Shown: in pieces, positions 28,033 to 37,179 of the stretch
How positions within the stretch are numbered: position 1 is the first letter of the stretch
Layout of the letters: every line of letters starts with the position of its first letter
Assembly (NCBI GenBank): GCA_918797485.1
Contig: CAKKNE010000005.1
Coordinates: forward strand, 2,418,001 to 2,482,000
DNA: 64,000 nt
From: Pelagomonas calceolata
Lineage: Eukaryota > Sar > Pelagophyceae > Pelagomonadales > Pelagomonadaceae
Reading direction: 5' to 3'
Made by a program: the position numbers and the translations under genes
Notes under the pieces: model-generated
What the model saw: only the letters and a program-made list of their open reading frames with translations
The model's database searches: none
Told to the model about the DNA's origin: nothing

Positions 28033-28794
28033 TTAACTAGCGTCTCGCCACGGCGCGGTGATCGTCGACGCCTCGCGAAGCTCGTCGTCGTCGTCGGAAG
28101 CGAGCGCGGCGGCCCAGGCAGGCGGCGCAGGCATCGCGGCGAAGGACCGCGGCGAGGGCACGCGCGGCTCGTTCGGGCTCCTACACCGATCATCGTCCTC
28201 CTCGGGCGTCGTCTCGGGGCCGCCCGACGTCACGGCGGGCGCGTCGTCGTTGATGCGTGTCAGTAAAACCGTCGGCGTCTTGTCTGGAGACGCCTCCGCC
28301 AAAGCAAGCGACCACTCGACGGACGGCGCCGTCACGCGCGGTGGTTTCAGTCGAAACCGCGTGCCCGCGGCCGCCGCGAGAGAAGGGGCTCGATTGACCC
28401 AGCCCGGGACCTTCCTTACGTTAAGTAATTCACAAAAAGCGTCGCTAAAATGGTTGCAGTTGTTCGTCAGGGGATCGTAGTTGTGCGCCGTGAACTTACG
28501 TTGCAACACTGATAAAGCGTCCCTTACCTGACCATCAGACGCAGTTCGTGTCAACAATATTTGATGAGTCAAACGACAACGCGGTATTTTGTGCGGCTCC
28601 GTCACAACAATACCTTCCAGCGTGAAGGCGAACTCGCGTTCATCCACTTGAATCCCGGAATGGTGGATGCCGCAGGAGAGCCACTTCCCCAGAGCGTAGT
28701 GGAAGGGGTGGTCGACGACGTCGTAGACATTTAGAGTTATTGTGGAGTCGTCTCGCTTCTGGACCATGCGCGCGGTCAGGGGGCGCTCGGCCAT
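28033..28794 (-). CDS. PPPDE (DeSI-type) cysteine peptidase
   Basis: 253 residues from ATG 28794 (MAERPLTARMVQKRDD). The PPPDE papain-like fold is clear: LNVYDVVDHPFHYALGKWLS, CGIHHSGIQVDEREFAF (catalytic His) and YDPLTNNCNHFSDAFCELL (catalytic Cys in NNCNHF), then the closing VPGWVNRAPSLA. The family removes SUMO or ubiquitin-like modifiers or acts in palmitate turnover. After residue 155 the tail is disordered and acidic (TPEEDDDRCRSPNEPR). Upstream, a GGCAGCTGCTG stretch precedes the ATG. Confidence 0.85.
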   Translation of the reverse strand: MAERPLTARMVQKRDDSTITLNVYDVVDHPFHYALGKWLSCGIHHSGIQVDEREFAFTLEGIVVTEPHKIPRCRLTHQILLTRTASDGQVRDALSVLQRKFTAHNYDPLTNNCNHFSDAFCELLNVRKVPGWVNRAPSLAAAAGTRFRLKPPRVTAPSVEWSLALAEASPDKTPTVLLTRINDDAPAVTSGGPETTPEEDDDRCRSPNEPRVPSPRSFAAMPAPPAWAAALASDDDDELREASTITAPWRDAS

Positions 28795-29089
28795 CTTGTT
28801 GCTGCCACCGCTCGTCCGTCGGTCCAACGCTGCTCCGCGCGCGCGGTGTGGACCCGCGTGGGGCAGCTCTGGCGACCTGCGGCAGTGCGAATGGCAAAAT
28901 TCAGCAGCTGCCAAAACACATCGGAAAAAATCAATCTATGCGTCCGGGACGGATGCGTCGGCCGCGCCGCCGCCGGGTGATTCTCTAAAACAAGTTCGCG
29001 CTTCGCCTTCGATGCTAAAAAAGAATTCAGGGTCGAACTTGGATGGCTGCCGGGCCGCTGCCCATGAGATTGAAAACGAAACGCTGAGC

Positions 29090-29305
29090 ATGGCCAAAAG
29101 CAAGAAAGCGGCTGCCAAGGCTCCAGCCAAACGCACGCGCGACCCGCTGGGCCCGACGAAACACGAGCTGCGCTGCGCTGCTAAGTCGCAGACCAAGAAT
29201 TGCTACCTCGGGGGCAGCAAAGCGCTCTACCAAACGTCGGCGCAGCAGCGTCGAGCGCGGACGCTCCGCGCGAAGAAAGCCAGCGCGGCGGCGCGCCGGC
29301 CATGA
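29090..29305 (+). CDS. Basic microprotein overlapping the FkbM start (ATGA)
   Basis: 71 residues, MAKSKKAAAKAPAKRTRDPL at the start, then TKHELRCAAKSQTKNCYLGG and a strongly basic tail (QQRRARTLRAKKASAAARR). Its TGA (29303-29305) overlaps the ATG (29302-29304) of the methyltransferase as ATGA. It could be a real nuclear or RNA-binding microprotein, an upstream ORF of the methyltransferase mRNA, or chance. The frame is open further upstream to 28742, but that part reads like 5' flank. No family recognised. Confidence 0.4.
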   Translation: MAKSKKAAAKAPAKRTRDPLGPTKHELRCAAKSQTKNCYLGGSKALYQTSAQQRRARTLRAKKASAAARRP

Positions 29306-30492
29306 GGGCACTCCTCCTCCTCGGCCTTGCGCCCGCGTCGAGCTCGCTGCTGCGGCGATGGTGGGCCGGTGGGAACGCCACCGCCCACCGCCTTTTTACG
29401 CCGTCGCCGCGAGCGGAGGAGAACCTGCTCGCGTCCTATTACGACCCTCGTGCGGTTGCGTGGTGCGAAAGGAAGTACCGAGAGCTGCCCGGTGTCGTGA
29501 CGGGCTGCGGCTTCCGGGCGATCAAACGTGATTGGCTGCATAAATACGACTGCGGCCACGTCGTCCGGCACCTGGCCGAGGCCGACGCTGTGTCTGCACC
29601 AGATATCGTGGCGGCGGCGCGCGTCTACGCGGGCAATTGCCCGTTCTTCATCGACGACCGTCCGTGGCCCGAGCCCGGCCGCTTCGTGTATTTCGGCGAA
29701 GCGTCGAAGCGGCGGCGCGCGGCGGTCACGCCGCCGGCCGCGTGGCGGCCGTGGGTCTGCGACGGCACGGTCGCCATCGACGTGGGCGCGGCGTGGGGCG
29801 ACACTGCGACGTCGATGGCGCTCGCGGCCGGCCCGCGCGGCGCGGTCTTCGCGCTCGAGCTTATTCCGGCGCTGCACCACCACAACGTCGTCAACGCGCT
29901 CGCGAACCGCAATTTGTCTCGTCTGATACCGGTGAACGTCGCGGTCCGCGGGCCCGGCGCCGGTAAACTGCCGAAGACGGTGCGCGCCGTGCGCGTGTGG
30001 CGGTGGTTTTCGCAAGCGCTGCCCCACCTACGAAAGCACGTGTCCTTCGTCAAAATTGATGTGGACGCGCTTTCAGCGTTGACCGCCGTGGAGTTGCTGG
30101 AAGACCTCGAGGCGGCGGACGAACGCCCGGTGATCAAGGCCGAGTGGTTCGGCGGAGATCGGAAACGGGGTTGCACGCGCGAGACGGAGAAAGTTTGGGA
30201 GGCCGCGCGGACCGCGGGCTACGGCGTCTTCGCCGCCGACGCAACAACCTCCCTCGAAAGCTGCGCCGCGGCGCTCGCGCGCGCGCGGGCGCACGACGGC
30301 GGCGCATTCCCGGGCGGCGGCGGCTCTCTGTACGCGGACCTCTATCTCCTGCCGGGTGGGATAAGCGCGGTCGCCAGGCGCTGCCCGCCGGTCCTACCAA
30401 AAAGCGCCGCGGTCCCGGCGCTCCCCATCGGCCGGGGCGACGTCCTGCCTGGCGGCCGTGGTCGCCGGCGGCGGCGCCGACGCGGGCGATGA
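29302..30492 (+). CDS. FkbM-type SAM-dependent methyltransferase, secretory
   Basis: 396 residues from ATG 29302, with a signal/anchor-like N-terminus (MRALLLLGLAPASSSLLRR). The SAM site is AIDVGAAWGDTATSMALAAG (FkbM motif I, DxGAxxG), with acidic GAVFALELIPALHHHNVVNA (motif II) and VSFVKIDVDALSALTAVELL, the KIDV(D/E)G-like motif of FkbM proteins. A late EWFGG motif matches the family. It probably O-methylates a glycan or small molecule in the secretory pathway. The C-terminus is Gly/Arg low complexity ([13 protein letters not shown]), which may reflect drift after the domain. Confidence 0.75.
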   Translation: MRALLLLGLAPASSSLLRRWWAGGNATAHRLFTPSPRAEENLLASYYDPRAVAWCERKYRELPGVVTGCGFRAIKRDWLHKYDCGHVVRHLAEADAVSAPDIVAAARVYAGNCPFFIDDRPWPEPGRFVYFGEASKRRRAAVTPPAAWRPWVCDGTVAIDVGAAWGDTATSMALAAGPRGAVFALELIPALHHHNVVNALANRNLSRLIPVNVAVRGPGAGKLPKTVRAVRVWRWFSQALPHLRKHVSFVKIDVDALSALTAVELLEDLEAADERPVIKAEWFGGDRKRGCTRETEKVWEAARTAGYGVFAADATTSLESCAAALARARAHDGGAFPGGGGSLYADLYLLPGGISAVARRCPPVLPKSAAVPALPIGRGDVLPGGRGRRRRRRRGR

Positions 30493-30600
30493 CGCCGTGG
30501 GCGCGACGAGGCTGCATGCGGCGACGCGGGCCGGGGCGGCGTCGTATGATCAAATCATCTTATACTTGGGGGAGGACGTGTGTTCAGGACTTTTTTGAAC

Positions 30601-30637
30601 GCGGCGGGGTTAGACACCCTGGTAGGGGTGTCCCGCT
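30601..30637. ncRNA. Hairpin element copy 1 (putative structured 3'-flank RNA)
   Basis: Stem GCGGG (30604-30608) pairs with CCCGC (30632-30636). After a GTTAG bulge (30609-30613), inner stem ACACCC (30614-30619) pairs with GGGTGT (30626-30631). Same bulge and outer stem as copy 2, with a different inner stem. Confidence 0.45.
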
Positions 30638-30661
30638 CAGCTGTAACGGGGGAAGGGGATC

Positions 30662-30704
30662 GTCGCGGCGGGGTTAGACTTCAACCGAAGTCCCGCTCGG
30701 CGAC
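30662..30704. ncRNA. Hairpin element copy 2
   Basis: Extra stem GTCGC (30662-30666)/GCGAC (30700-30704), stem GCGGG (30668-30672)/CCCGC (30692-30696), bulge GTTAG (30673-30677), inner stem ACTTC (30678-30682)/GAAGT (30687-30691), loop AACC. It begins 8 bp beyond the BTB gene stop. Confidence 0.5.
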
Positions 30705-30711
30705 GTATAAG

Positions 30712-31473
30712 TCAGACGCTCCGCTTCTGACAAACAGGCGTCGTCACCTCCGGGGCCGCCGGCTGCGGTACCGTGACTTTCAGGACCCAGCGGTCTCCAA
30801 ATACAGTGTGAGGCGCCTCGCCGCGCAGCTCCAAATGGGGCCGCTCCCAGGTCGTCCCGAGGCCCCACCTTGCTAGTATAGAATCGCACGCGTCGCGACA
30901 GCTCCCGTCGTCCGCCCAGAGCGCGTTGTCCTCACACGAACCGAACTTCTCGCGATCGCCACCACCGACCGCTAGGAACGGGCTTCCGGACTTCTCGTTC
31001 ACTGAATACAAATCGTCCGTGAAGCGCAAAAAGACAAAGGCGTACATCGAGTTCGGTTCCGACCACATCAGTTGACGCATGCACGACAGGCCCCGTCCCA
31101 ACGCTTCCCGCCTCCGCAGGAAGGTCTTGGCTCGCAGGGCCCAGGCGAAGTCTCGCCTATTACGAGAGGTCCTCTTTGCTAGAGCCGCCAATGCACCTAG
31201 GTCTAATTCTAAGCGTAGCCAGTCCGCCACGCCACCGAACGCCGCCAGCTCGACGTTCGGCGGCAACGAAAAGTCGTCGGGGTCCTCGAAGAACCGTTCA
31301 ATGGCCTCGCCCAGGCCCGGGCCCCAGCCGGCTAGACGAGCCGCGGAAGGATCGAGCTGGCGCACGTCACCCGAACTACAGGCCGTGACCGCCGTCAATA
31401 GTGAAGACGCGCGCTTCCGCAAACAGGTCTCGGGCACGTCGAAGGCGTCGGCGCCGTTTATTACAAAGCGCAT
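30712..31473 (-). CDS. BTB/T1-like (KCTD-type) domain protein
   Basis: 253 residues from ATG 31473 (MRFVINGADAFDVPETC). The first ~100 residues follow the T1/BTB_2 pattern of KCTD proteins: strand FVINGADAFDVPETCLRK, then ASSLLTAVTACSSG, EAIERFFEDPDDFSLPPNVE (the 'ffxILxfLrxG...lP' segment) and FGGVADWLRLELDLGAL. Such domains oligomerise and often adapt substrates to CUL3. The C-terminal half contains hydrophobic strands (MYAFVFLRFTDDLYSV, SPFLAVGGGDREKF) of unknown type. BTB assignment is by pattern only. Confidence 0.6.
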   Translation of the reverse strand: MRFVINGADAFDVPETCLRKRASSLLTAVTACSSGDVRQLDPSAARLAGWGPGLGEAIERFFEDPDDFSLPPNVELAAFGGVADWLRLELDLGALAALAKRTSRNRRDFAWALRAKTFLRRREALGRGLSCMRQLMWSEPNSMYAFVFLRFTDDLYSVNEKSGSPFLAVGGGDREKFGSCEDNALWADDGSCRDACDSILARWGLGTTWERPHLELRGEAPHTVFGDRWVLKVTVPQPAAPEVTTPVCQKRSV

Positions 31474-32152
31474 CTTGATGGGGCTCCTCGGGGGGGGCTG
31501 CGCCGCGGCCGCTTTCACCCGGGGGGGCTGCGGGGCGTCGCTGGGGTCCGCTGCGGGTTCCCGCTTGTGTCGGGGCGCGCCGGCGGGGCGTCCCGCGGCT
31601 ATTTCAGCGCCGCGTTTGAGAATAAATGAGACCGTCTGAGAATTGCGAGGCGCGCGGGTTCGCGGCCTTTCGGTGCGTCGGGCGCGTGGGAGGTGCTCCC
31701 TGGACGCGTGGACGGTCCCGGCTTGGACGCGGTCCGCGTTTTAGTTTTTTTTGTGGCTCCGGTTCTGTCCTCAGAGTCACGCCGAGTCACGCTGATTTTG
31801 ACCGGAGACGTCCCTGGGTAGACCTAGGACGGGTGGGAGGTTGTAAGGATCACTCCGGTGTCGGGCCTGAGCTTCGTCTGCCGCTCAGGCGCCGCCAATA
31901 CCCAGTCCGCAGCAAGCGTGCAACTGGACTCCGAAGCAACCCCGACCTGTGCAAATTGAAGAGGACCGCAAATCCAATTGGCACGCGCAATTTGGCGCCG
32001 TCTCGAGTCCGCGGAGCAACTCGACGGTCAGGCGGCACAAATCAAGTGTTTCGCAACGCGCGGCGCGTCGGCGTGCAGACGGACTGCGAGAGCCTGGCGC
32101 AGCCTCAACATAGCCCTTGGAAGCCCCTCGACGAGCTGCGCCCCGCTGAACC
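31474..32152. other. Divergent intergenic region (BTB / KOW genes)
   Basis: 679 bp, one of the longest non-coding stretches of the window. Overlapping ORFs on both strands look like chance open frames in GC-rich DNA. No CTAG palindrome was found. No gene supported. Confidence 0.35.
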
Positions 32153-34274
32153 ATGTCATTCCGCGTCGGTTCTCGGGTGATCATAGTTGACACCGCGAAC
32201 GTCCTCGCCCGGTGCCCGGAGCTCGTCGGCAGCGTCGGTGCGGAGCCGCGTCCGTAACGCAACGACGCCGGAGACGCGCGGGGCGCCCCCTTCGCGCGTT
32301 TCGGCGGCCGCCGGTTCAAACCTACATATCAACGTCCTTGAGCGCAACTTGGCGCGGCGACGGCGGTCGAGCCGTCCGCGGGTCGGCCACCGCGACGCCG
32401 TCCTAGCGAGCGAGAGCCATAACGCGCCCCCCTGCCCCTGGGCGACCCGCGCCCGCCCGTTCGAGAAAGCCAGTTCAAACCCCCGCGTCCACGCAGGCGA
32501 GGTCACCAAGGTCCCCGAGCCGCCGTCCAAGTGGTACGACGTCCTCGTGACCGATGGCCGGACCATCCAGTTCCAGGCGAGTGCCTTACACGCCGCGACG
32601 TCGTCAAGAGCCGCGACCGCGGCTCAATATCGCGAAGGCGACGGCGAGGAGTCCGAGGAGGAGGTCCAGGCCGACAAGCAGAGCCATGCGCAGTCGCTGA
32701 AGCGAGGCACGCAGGTCGCTATTCATAGGACGGAGAACGTCCAGCAAAGAGCACCGCACCTCATCGGCCGCATCGGCACAATCAAGGAAGTGCCGCAGCA
32801 CCCGAACACGTGGTTCAAGGTCCAATTTGCGGACCGGCGCGTGTGTACTTTTAGACCGTCTGCTTTGAGAAGAGTGGCGAGCGGCGCCCAACGCTCGAGG
32901 AAAGGTTCGGATGACGACGAGCCTCAGCAGAAGCCTCGAGGTAGAGGCGCTAGATTATTGTCATCGGTCTTGACGGGTAGAGCCGTCGACGCTGAAAGGT
33001 GGGTGGGCACGCATGTTCGCGTGCGAGTTGGTCGATTGGGCGGTCAAGTCGGTAGAATTCTGAGGAGTGGCAACGGCTGGGTCCAGCTACGGACGGCGCG
33101 CGGCGAGATCGCCAAACGGGCTTATGAACTCGAGCTCGTCGACGAGAAGGACGCGGAGAGAGCTAATGACGACATCGAAGAGAGCAGTAAGCGGACGGAG
33201 TCCGCGACCGCCGCGAGGCAAGCCGCGGCGGCCAAAAGGAAAGAACAACAAGCGAAAGCTGAGAGAGCGGCGACGCGCGGTGCCTCGAAGGATGATGATG
33301 ATGAGGAGGAACCTAAAAGAAAGCCGAATCCCCGCAAGCCGCCGCCGCCGCCGCCGCCGCCTCCTACGACGCGAGGCGCGACGGCGGCCGTCGGTGGTGC
33401 GAACCGGCAGCCCCAGTTACTCGCGCGAGTGGCTCGAGGCGTCTCTTCGTCCGCGAAGCAAGCTGCTTATAGGGAAGGAGTTCGGAAGCACGTCGAGCGG
33501 GCCCGAGACCGGTATCGCGATAGACCCCATCTAGCCGAGTGGCTCGAGGCGCTCCAGGGCGGGCCCTGGGACGCGAACGAAAGCAATGGCGGCGCTTACC
33601 GGGACGCTTATCTATCTGGTTCAGATGACTCCGATGATGAAGCACCGTTGATGGGTCCTAGATGGTGCCGGAGAGCCGCGCGGAGGGATCGGTCGCAGCG
33701 ATTGGCCTTGGGGCCGCCGGGCTGCGTTTTATGCAGAGTCGCGAAGGATCCGCACGGGGCCTGCTGGAACTCCGCGTGTCCGGCGTCGCCCGTCTTCTGC
33801 GCTCCTTCTAAAGTCGAAGTGAAGAAAAAGCCGGCGTCCAAGAAGCGGAAGAAGGCCGCCGTCGAGGAGGAACAGCCCGTGGTGCAGAACACTGTTAGTA
33901 GATTACCAAAGCCCTCGCCGTTCGAATGCGGCCGCGACTCCACGATTCCGCCGATCAAGCTCGCGCGGAAGCGGGAAGAGGCGAGGACCGCCGAGGACTG
34001 CGCCGGCCCCGAGCCGGAAGAGGACTCGTTGCCGCCCGGTCCTGGTAAACGCGCAGAAGCGAAGGCCAAGGCGGCGCAAGAGGCCCAGGCCGCCGTCGAC
34101 GCCGCCGAAAAAGCCGCAGCTGAAAAGGAGGCGGCGAAAAAGGCGGCGGAGGCACCACTGCCGGCTCCTGCTCCTGCTGCTGCTGAGGAGGCGCCCGCCG
34201 CGGAGGCGCCGGCGCCGGCACCAGTGAAGGAGGACGTCGAGATGACGGACGCGCCGCCTGCTGCTGCGGCATAG
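32153..34274 (+). CDS. KOW-like/SH3-barrel nuclear protein (two exons)
   Basis: Exon 32153-32237, intron 32238-32496 (GT-AG, 259 nt), exon 32497-34274: 620 residues. The join restores a first KOW-like barrel: MSFRVGSRVIIVDTANVLAR, VGSVG|EVTKVPEPPSKWYDVL, VTDGRTIQFQASAL. Two more barrels follow: GTQVAIHRTENVQQ...LIGRIGTIKEVP and VGTHVRVRVGRLGGQVGRIL. KOW motifs mark nucleic-acid or protein-binding barrels in transcription elongation and ribosomal factors. Then come a Lys-rich coiled coil, poly-Pro, a Cys cluster (GCVLCRVAKDPHGACWNSAC) and an Ala/Glu tail. The plus frame is also open from 32187, but that would lose the first barrel. Confidence 0.7.
32238..32496 (+). other. Intron in KOW-like gene
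   Basis: GT-AG, phase 1, 259 nt. Unlike the other introns it lacks the CGATGGCGT core. Confidence 0.6.
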
Positions 34275-34581
34275 TTACCCCCTCGGCGTCGTAAGTCGAG
34301 GTTTCCCCTTACCTATCCTTCTGGGCGTTTGGCCGTGTGGGGGTGTCGGCCCCGTGTTGCTAGGAAGCGCCAGCTTGCAAACTAGAGACGTCTTCTGGAC
34401 ATAGCTAAGTGCATGGATAGCTGCGCGGGGTAGACTCGCGGGGGGCCGCAGCCAGCTCGATGACCGCAGTGCCATTGATGGCCATGCAGGTGGCGTCTCG
34501 CCGCAGGTATTAGTCAACAAAAGACATTGCAGTGATGCATGGCATACGTATAACCAGGATATGACAGCTTAGACATCTACG
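34275..34581. other. Intergenic region upstream of carrier gene
   Basis: 307 bp between tandem plus genes. Only a very degenerate GCTAG...CTAG pair (34354-34386) is seen. Confidence 0.3.
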
Positions 34582-37092
34582 ATGCGTGTGCTACTTGCCA
34601 CCATCAGCCTTGCTGCAGGCTTTCAGCTGAGTACGGCGCCGCGGCAGCGCCAACCGCGACGGTTGGTCACTAAAGAAGCCGCACCGCACCGCAGCGATGC
34701 GCCGCCGGAATGCCAGCCGCGGAGGCCGCGCCGCGACGAGGCCGCCGCGCTGGCGCCACGCCACAGCGATGGGAGGCCAGAGATCGACCGCCGCAAGGCC
34801 CTCGCCGCCGCCGCGTGTGTTCTAGCAGCACCGGCCTACGCCGAGACGGAAGCCCGGGAGATCGTCAACGAGGTCATCCAGGAGCCTAGTAACATAGACA
34901 TCCTCGCGAACCCCGCGCTAGTGTGGAAGGTGGGGGACGCGGCCAAGACCTGCAGTTTAGCGAGGGTGCGCCGCGTCTTCCCGGGGCCCTTCGTGAACTA
35001 CTTGTCGAGGTTTTTGTTGGCTTACGATGATGGTTCGAGAGCGCTGTGGCGGGCGGAAAGTGCCGAAATACCTTTGTCTTGGAACGAGGGTAAGGTGCGA
35101 CGGAAGCGCGCGACGCAACTCGCGGCCTTCGCGTCGTCCGTGGAACGAGGTCTGTGTAGCTACGCCGAAAAAAGTACAACGGAAGACGGGCAGTTGAATA
35201 CTACGCCCCAGCTAGGTGTCCGACAACTACTTTCGTTGTTAAGATCGAGGTACGGCCGCCAAACGGACGCTCCAAGGCAATTAGCTCTATGCTTTTCTCT
35301 GTTAGAACCGCAATTGCAGCCGACGGAAGAAATAGCGATCCTGTCCGCTACTCACGAAAACGCGTCTGTGGTCTCGATAGAAGTGCTCGATGGAGGCTCA
35401 TTAGCGGCTGGTGACGTGGAGGCCGTTGGGAGGTTAGAACGAGCGACCTTACCGGCTCCTGCCGTGTTTTACGGGAGGAATCGGTTACGAGTCGGCGCGC
35501 GCTTGGCGCCGCCCAAACTCGTACCGACCGGAAAAGTGCTAGGCTTCAAGGTCGTGGAGCGGGGCTGCGGCCACACGACCCCCCCAGAAATTACGGTAGC
35601 GAGTATTGGTGGTTCGATACAAAGTAAAGAAGTAGCTAAGGGTCGCATAGGGAAAGATGGAGGTTTAGATAGTGTCGAGGCCGACGTGCCGCCCGAAGCG
35701 TTGGATTTTGCCGATGCGGTGAATGACTTGATTTTGAACGTTGCGGACCCGAAAGATAACAGCGCTTGTGGCACTTTAGCCAAGGTAGTACCGATCCTAG
35801 AATATCGAGTAGAATCGGTAGCGATCCTACCGAACCAGAATACGAACTACGGGTATACGACGGCCCAGCCTTTGGACCTGCAGTTTCCTTTCTATGACAA
35901 GTCTATTGAAATTTTAAGACCACCGATTGCCGTTGCTCGTACGGTACCAGCACCCGACAAGGAGTATGAAGGACCACCGTCCGCAGCGAGGTGGGCGCCG
36001 AGGGACGCCTCAGCCAAGGAGCTCACGGCACTACTAGGTCCAGGGCCTATTCCGAGGTGGGACGGCGAGCGCCACTCCTTTCCGCAAGTGGCTTTTGGTC
36101 GCATCGAAGAGGCTTCTCGAAGTATGCGGGCGGCCTTGGCTCCCGTGCGGAAGCCGTTACAGTTGACTTCCGGTCAATTAGTGAGACTAGGTGCCGCCGG
36201 TGCCGTCGCGAACGCCGCGACGCGAGCCGCCCTGAACCCCCTAGAACTGTCGAAAACGCGGGCCCAGGCCGCGGCCGCGTCCGGTATTGAGCTCCACGAC
36301 GACGACGTCTCCCCTTTCTTGGGCGTCGAGGCGACGGCGGCCTGTGGGGCTGCCTTGGGTACTTCCACGTTCGGGGTCTACGAGACCCTGCAAAGGGGCC
36401 TGCCTTCATTAGCAACTAGAGCATTCGGGCCGGCTTTCGCGACAGAGCAAGAACTAGCCCTGACGTTGATGTCTTCTGTGGGAGCTGTCATTGTCGCTGC
36501 GGCGTTATCTGCCCCCTTGGAAGCCGCAAAAGTGCGCCTCATGACGGGCAAAGCGGCGGGTCTGAAGGGTGCCTTGGACGCCGTCGCTACGGTGGATGGG
36601 GAAAGTCAACCAGCTAGACTGTGGGACGGCTTCGGGCCTTTGCTGGCGCGGGAGCTGCCCTTCACTGTATTCAAACTGACGGTGTACACGGCGGCGCAGT
36701 CGACGTTATTCCAATTACTGCCTGCGGCTCGGGAACGGCCGGTAGCCTCCTTTCTAGTTACGGTATTTTGTGGCGCGTTGGCCGGCGCCGTCGGCGCCTT
36801 CACGTCCGCGCCGGCCGACGCCGTCGTCACGGAGCTCGCGACCGGCAAGTACGGTCCCGACTGGAAGAAGGCGTTGGCGACGGTCGTCGGTGGTGATACT
36901 GTTAAGGAGACGATCCAGGGCGCGCCTAGGTTGTTCGCCGGCGCGGCGCAGCGCTGTCTGCTCTTCGCGGTCATCATCGCCGTCCAGTTGATCCTCTTCG
37001 ACTTCTTCCGCGACAAGCTGCAGGTCGCGCCGGAAGACCTGTCGCTGTCTTTGGATGTCTTCGCGGACCGGCTGTCCTTCTACACGAAGTAG
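34582..37092 (+). CDS. Plastid SLC25-family (mitochondrial-carrier-like) transporter with N-terminal extra domain
   Basis: 836 residues. N-terminal signal peptide MRVLLATISLAAGFQLS (AGFQ site), transit region, then a second hydrophobic segment after paired Arg (RRKALAAAACVLAAPAYAE, about 72-90). Residues about 95-520 are an unassigned domain with beta-strand character. Residues about 530-836 show the three-fold SLC25 carrier: AAGAVANAATRAALNPLELS (PxxxxKTR-type signature with KTRAQ), VAAALSAPLEAAKVRLM (P-L-E-x-x-K-V-R) and AGAVGAFTSAPADAVVTEL. SLC25 proteins exchange metabolites across inner membranes. The third signature is degenerate. A carrier on a plastid envelope with a fused large domain is unusual; the substrate is unknown. 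Confidence 0.75.
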   Translation: MRVLLATISLAAGFQLSTAPRQRQPRRLVTKEAAPHRSDAPPECQPRRPRRDEAAALAPRHSDGRPEIDRRKALAAAACVLAAPAYAETEAREIVNEVIQEPSNIDILANPALVWKVGDAAKTCSLARVRRVFPGPFVNYLSRFLLAYDDGSRALWRAESAEIPLSWNEGKVRRKRATQLAAFASSVERGLCSYAEKSTTEDGQLNTTPQLGVRQLLSLLRSRYGRQTDAPRQLALCFSLLEPQLQPTEEIAILSATHENASVVSIEVLDGGSLAAGDVEAVGRLERATLPAPAVFYGRNRLRVGARLAPPKLVPTGKVLGFKVVERGCGHTTPPEITVASIGGSIQSKEVAKGRIGKDGGLDSVEADVPPEALDFADAVNDLILNVADPKDNSACGTLAKVVPILEYRVESVAILPNQNTNYGYTTAQPLDLQFPFYDKSIEILRPPIAVARTVPAPDKEYEGPPSAARWAPRDASAKELTALLGPGPIPRWDGERHSFPQVAFGRIEEASRSMRAALAPVRKPLQLTSGQLVRLGAAGAVANAATRAALNPLELSKTRAQAAAASGIELHDDDVSPFLGVEATAACGAALGTSTFGVYETLQRGLPSLATRAFGPAFATEQELALTLMSSVGAVIVAAALSAPLEAAKVRLMTGKAAGLKGALDAVATVDGESQPARLWDGFGPLLARELPFTVFKLTVYTAAQSTLFQLLPAARERPVASFLVTVFCGALAGAVGAFTSAPADAVVTELATGKYGPDWKKALATVVGGDTVKETIQGAPRLFAGAAQRCLLFAVIIAVQLILFDFFRDKLQVAPEDLSLSLDVFADRLSFYTK

Positions 37093-37179
37093 GCCGGAGT
37101 AACAATGTGTTAATCTTAGGCGTTCAACTTGAAGTTGTCTACTAGTAGGCGGGCCCGGGCGTTGTCTTCGCGGTGTCGG

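Noticed and set aside
28742-29089. Upstream extension of the microprotein frame
   Set aside because: It overlaps the PPPDE start and divergent promoter, lacks conserved-looking sequence, and has no preferred start.
31626-32180. 185-residue plus-strand ORF
   Set aside because: Arg/Gly/Pro-rich sequence typical of chance open frames in GC-rich DNA; it overlaps the first exon of the KOW gene in another frame.
32300-32330. GGTTCAAACC resembling a tRNA T-arm
   Set aside because: It lies in the KOW intron and no cloverleaf can be built upstream.
32187-32496. N-terminal 100 residues of the long unspliced KOW-gene frame
   Set aside because: The alternative first exon at 32153 plus a GT-AG intron restores a complete KOW-like barrel, while this stretch resembles no domain.
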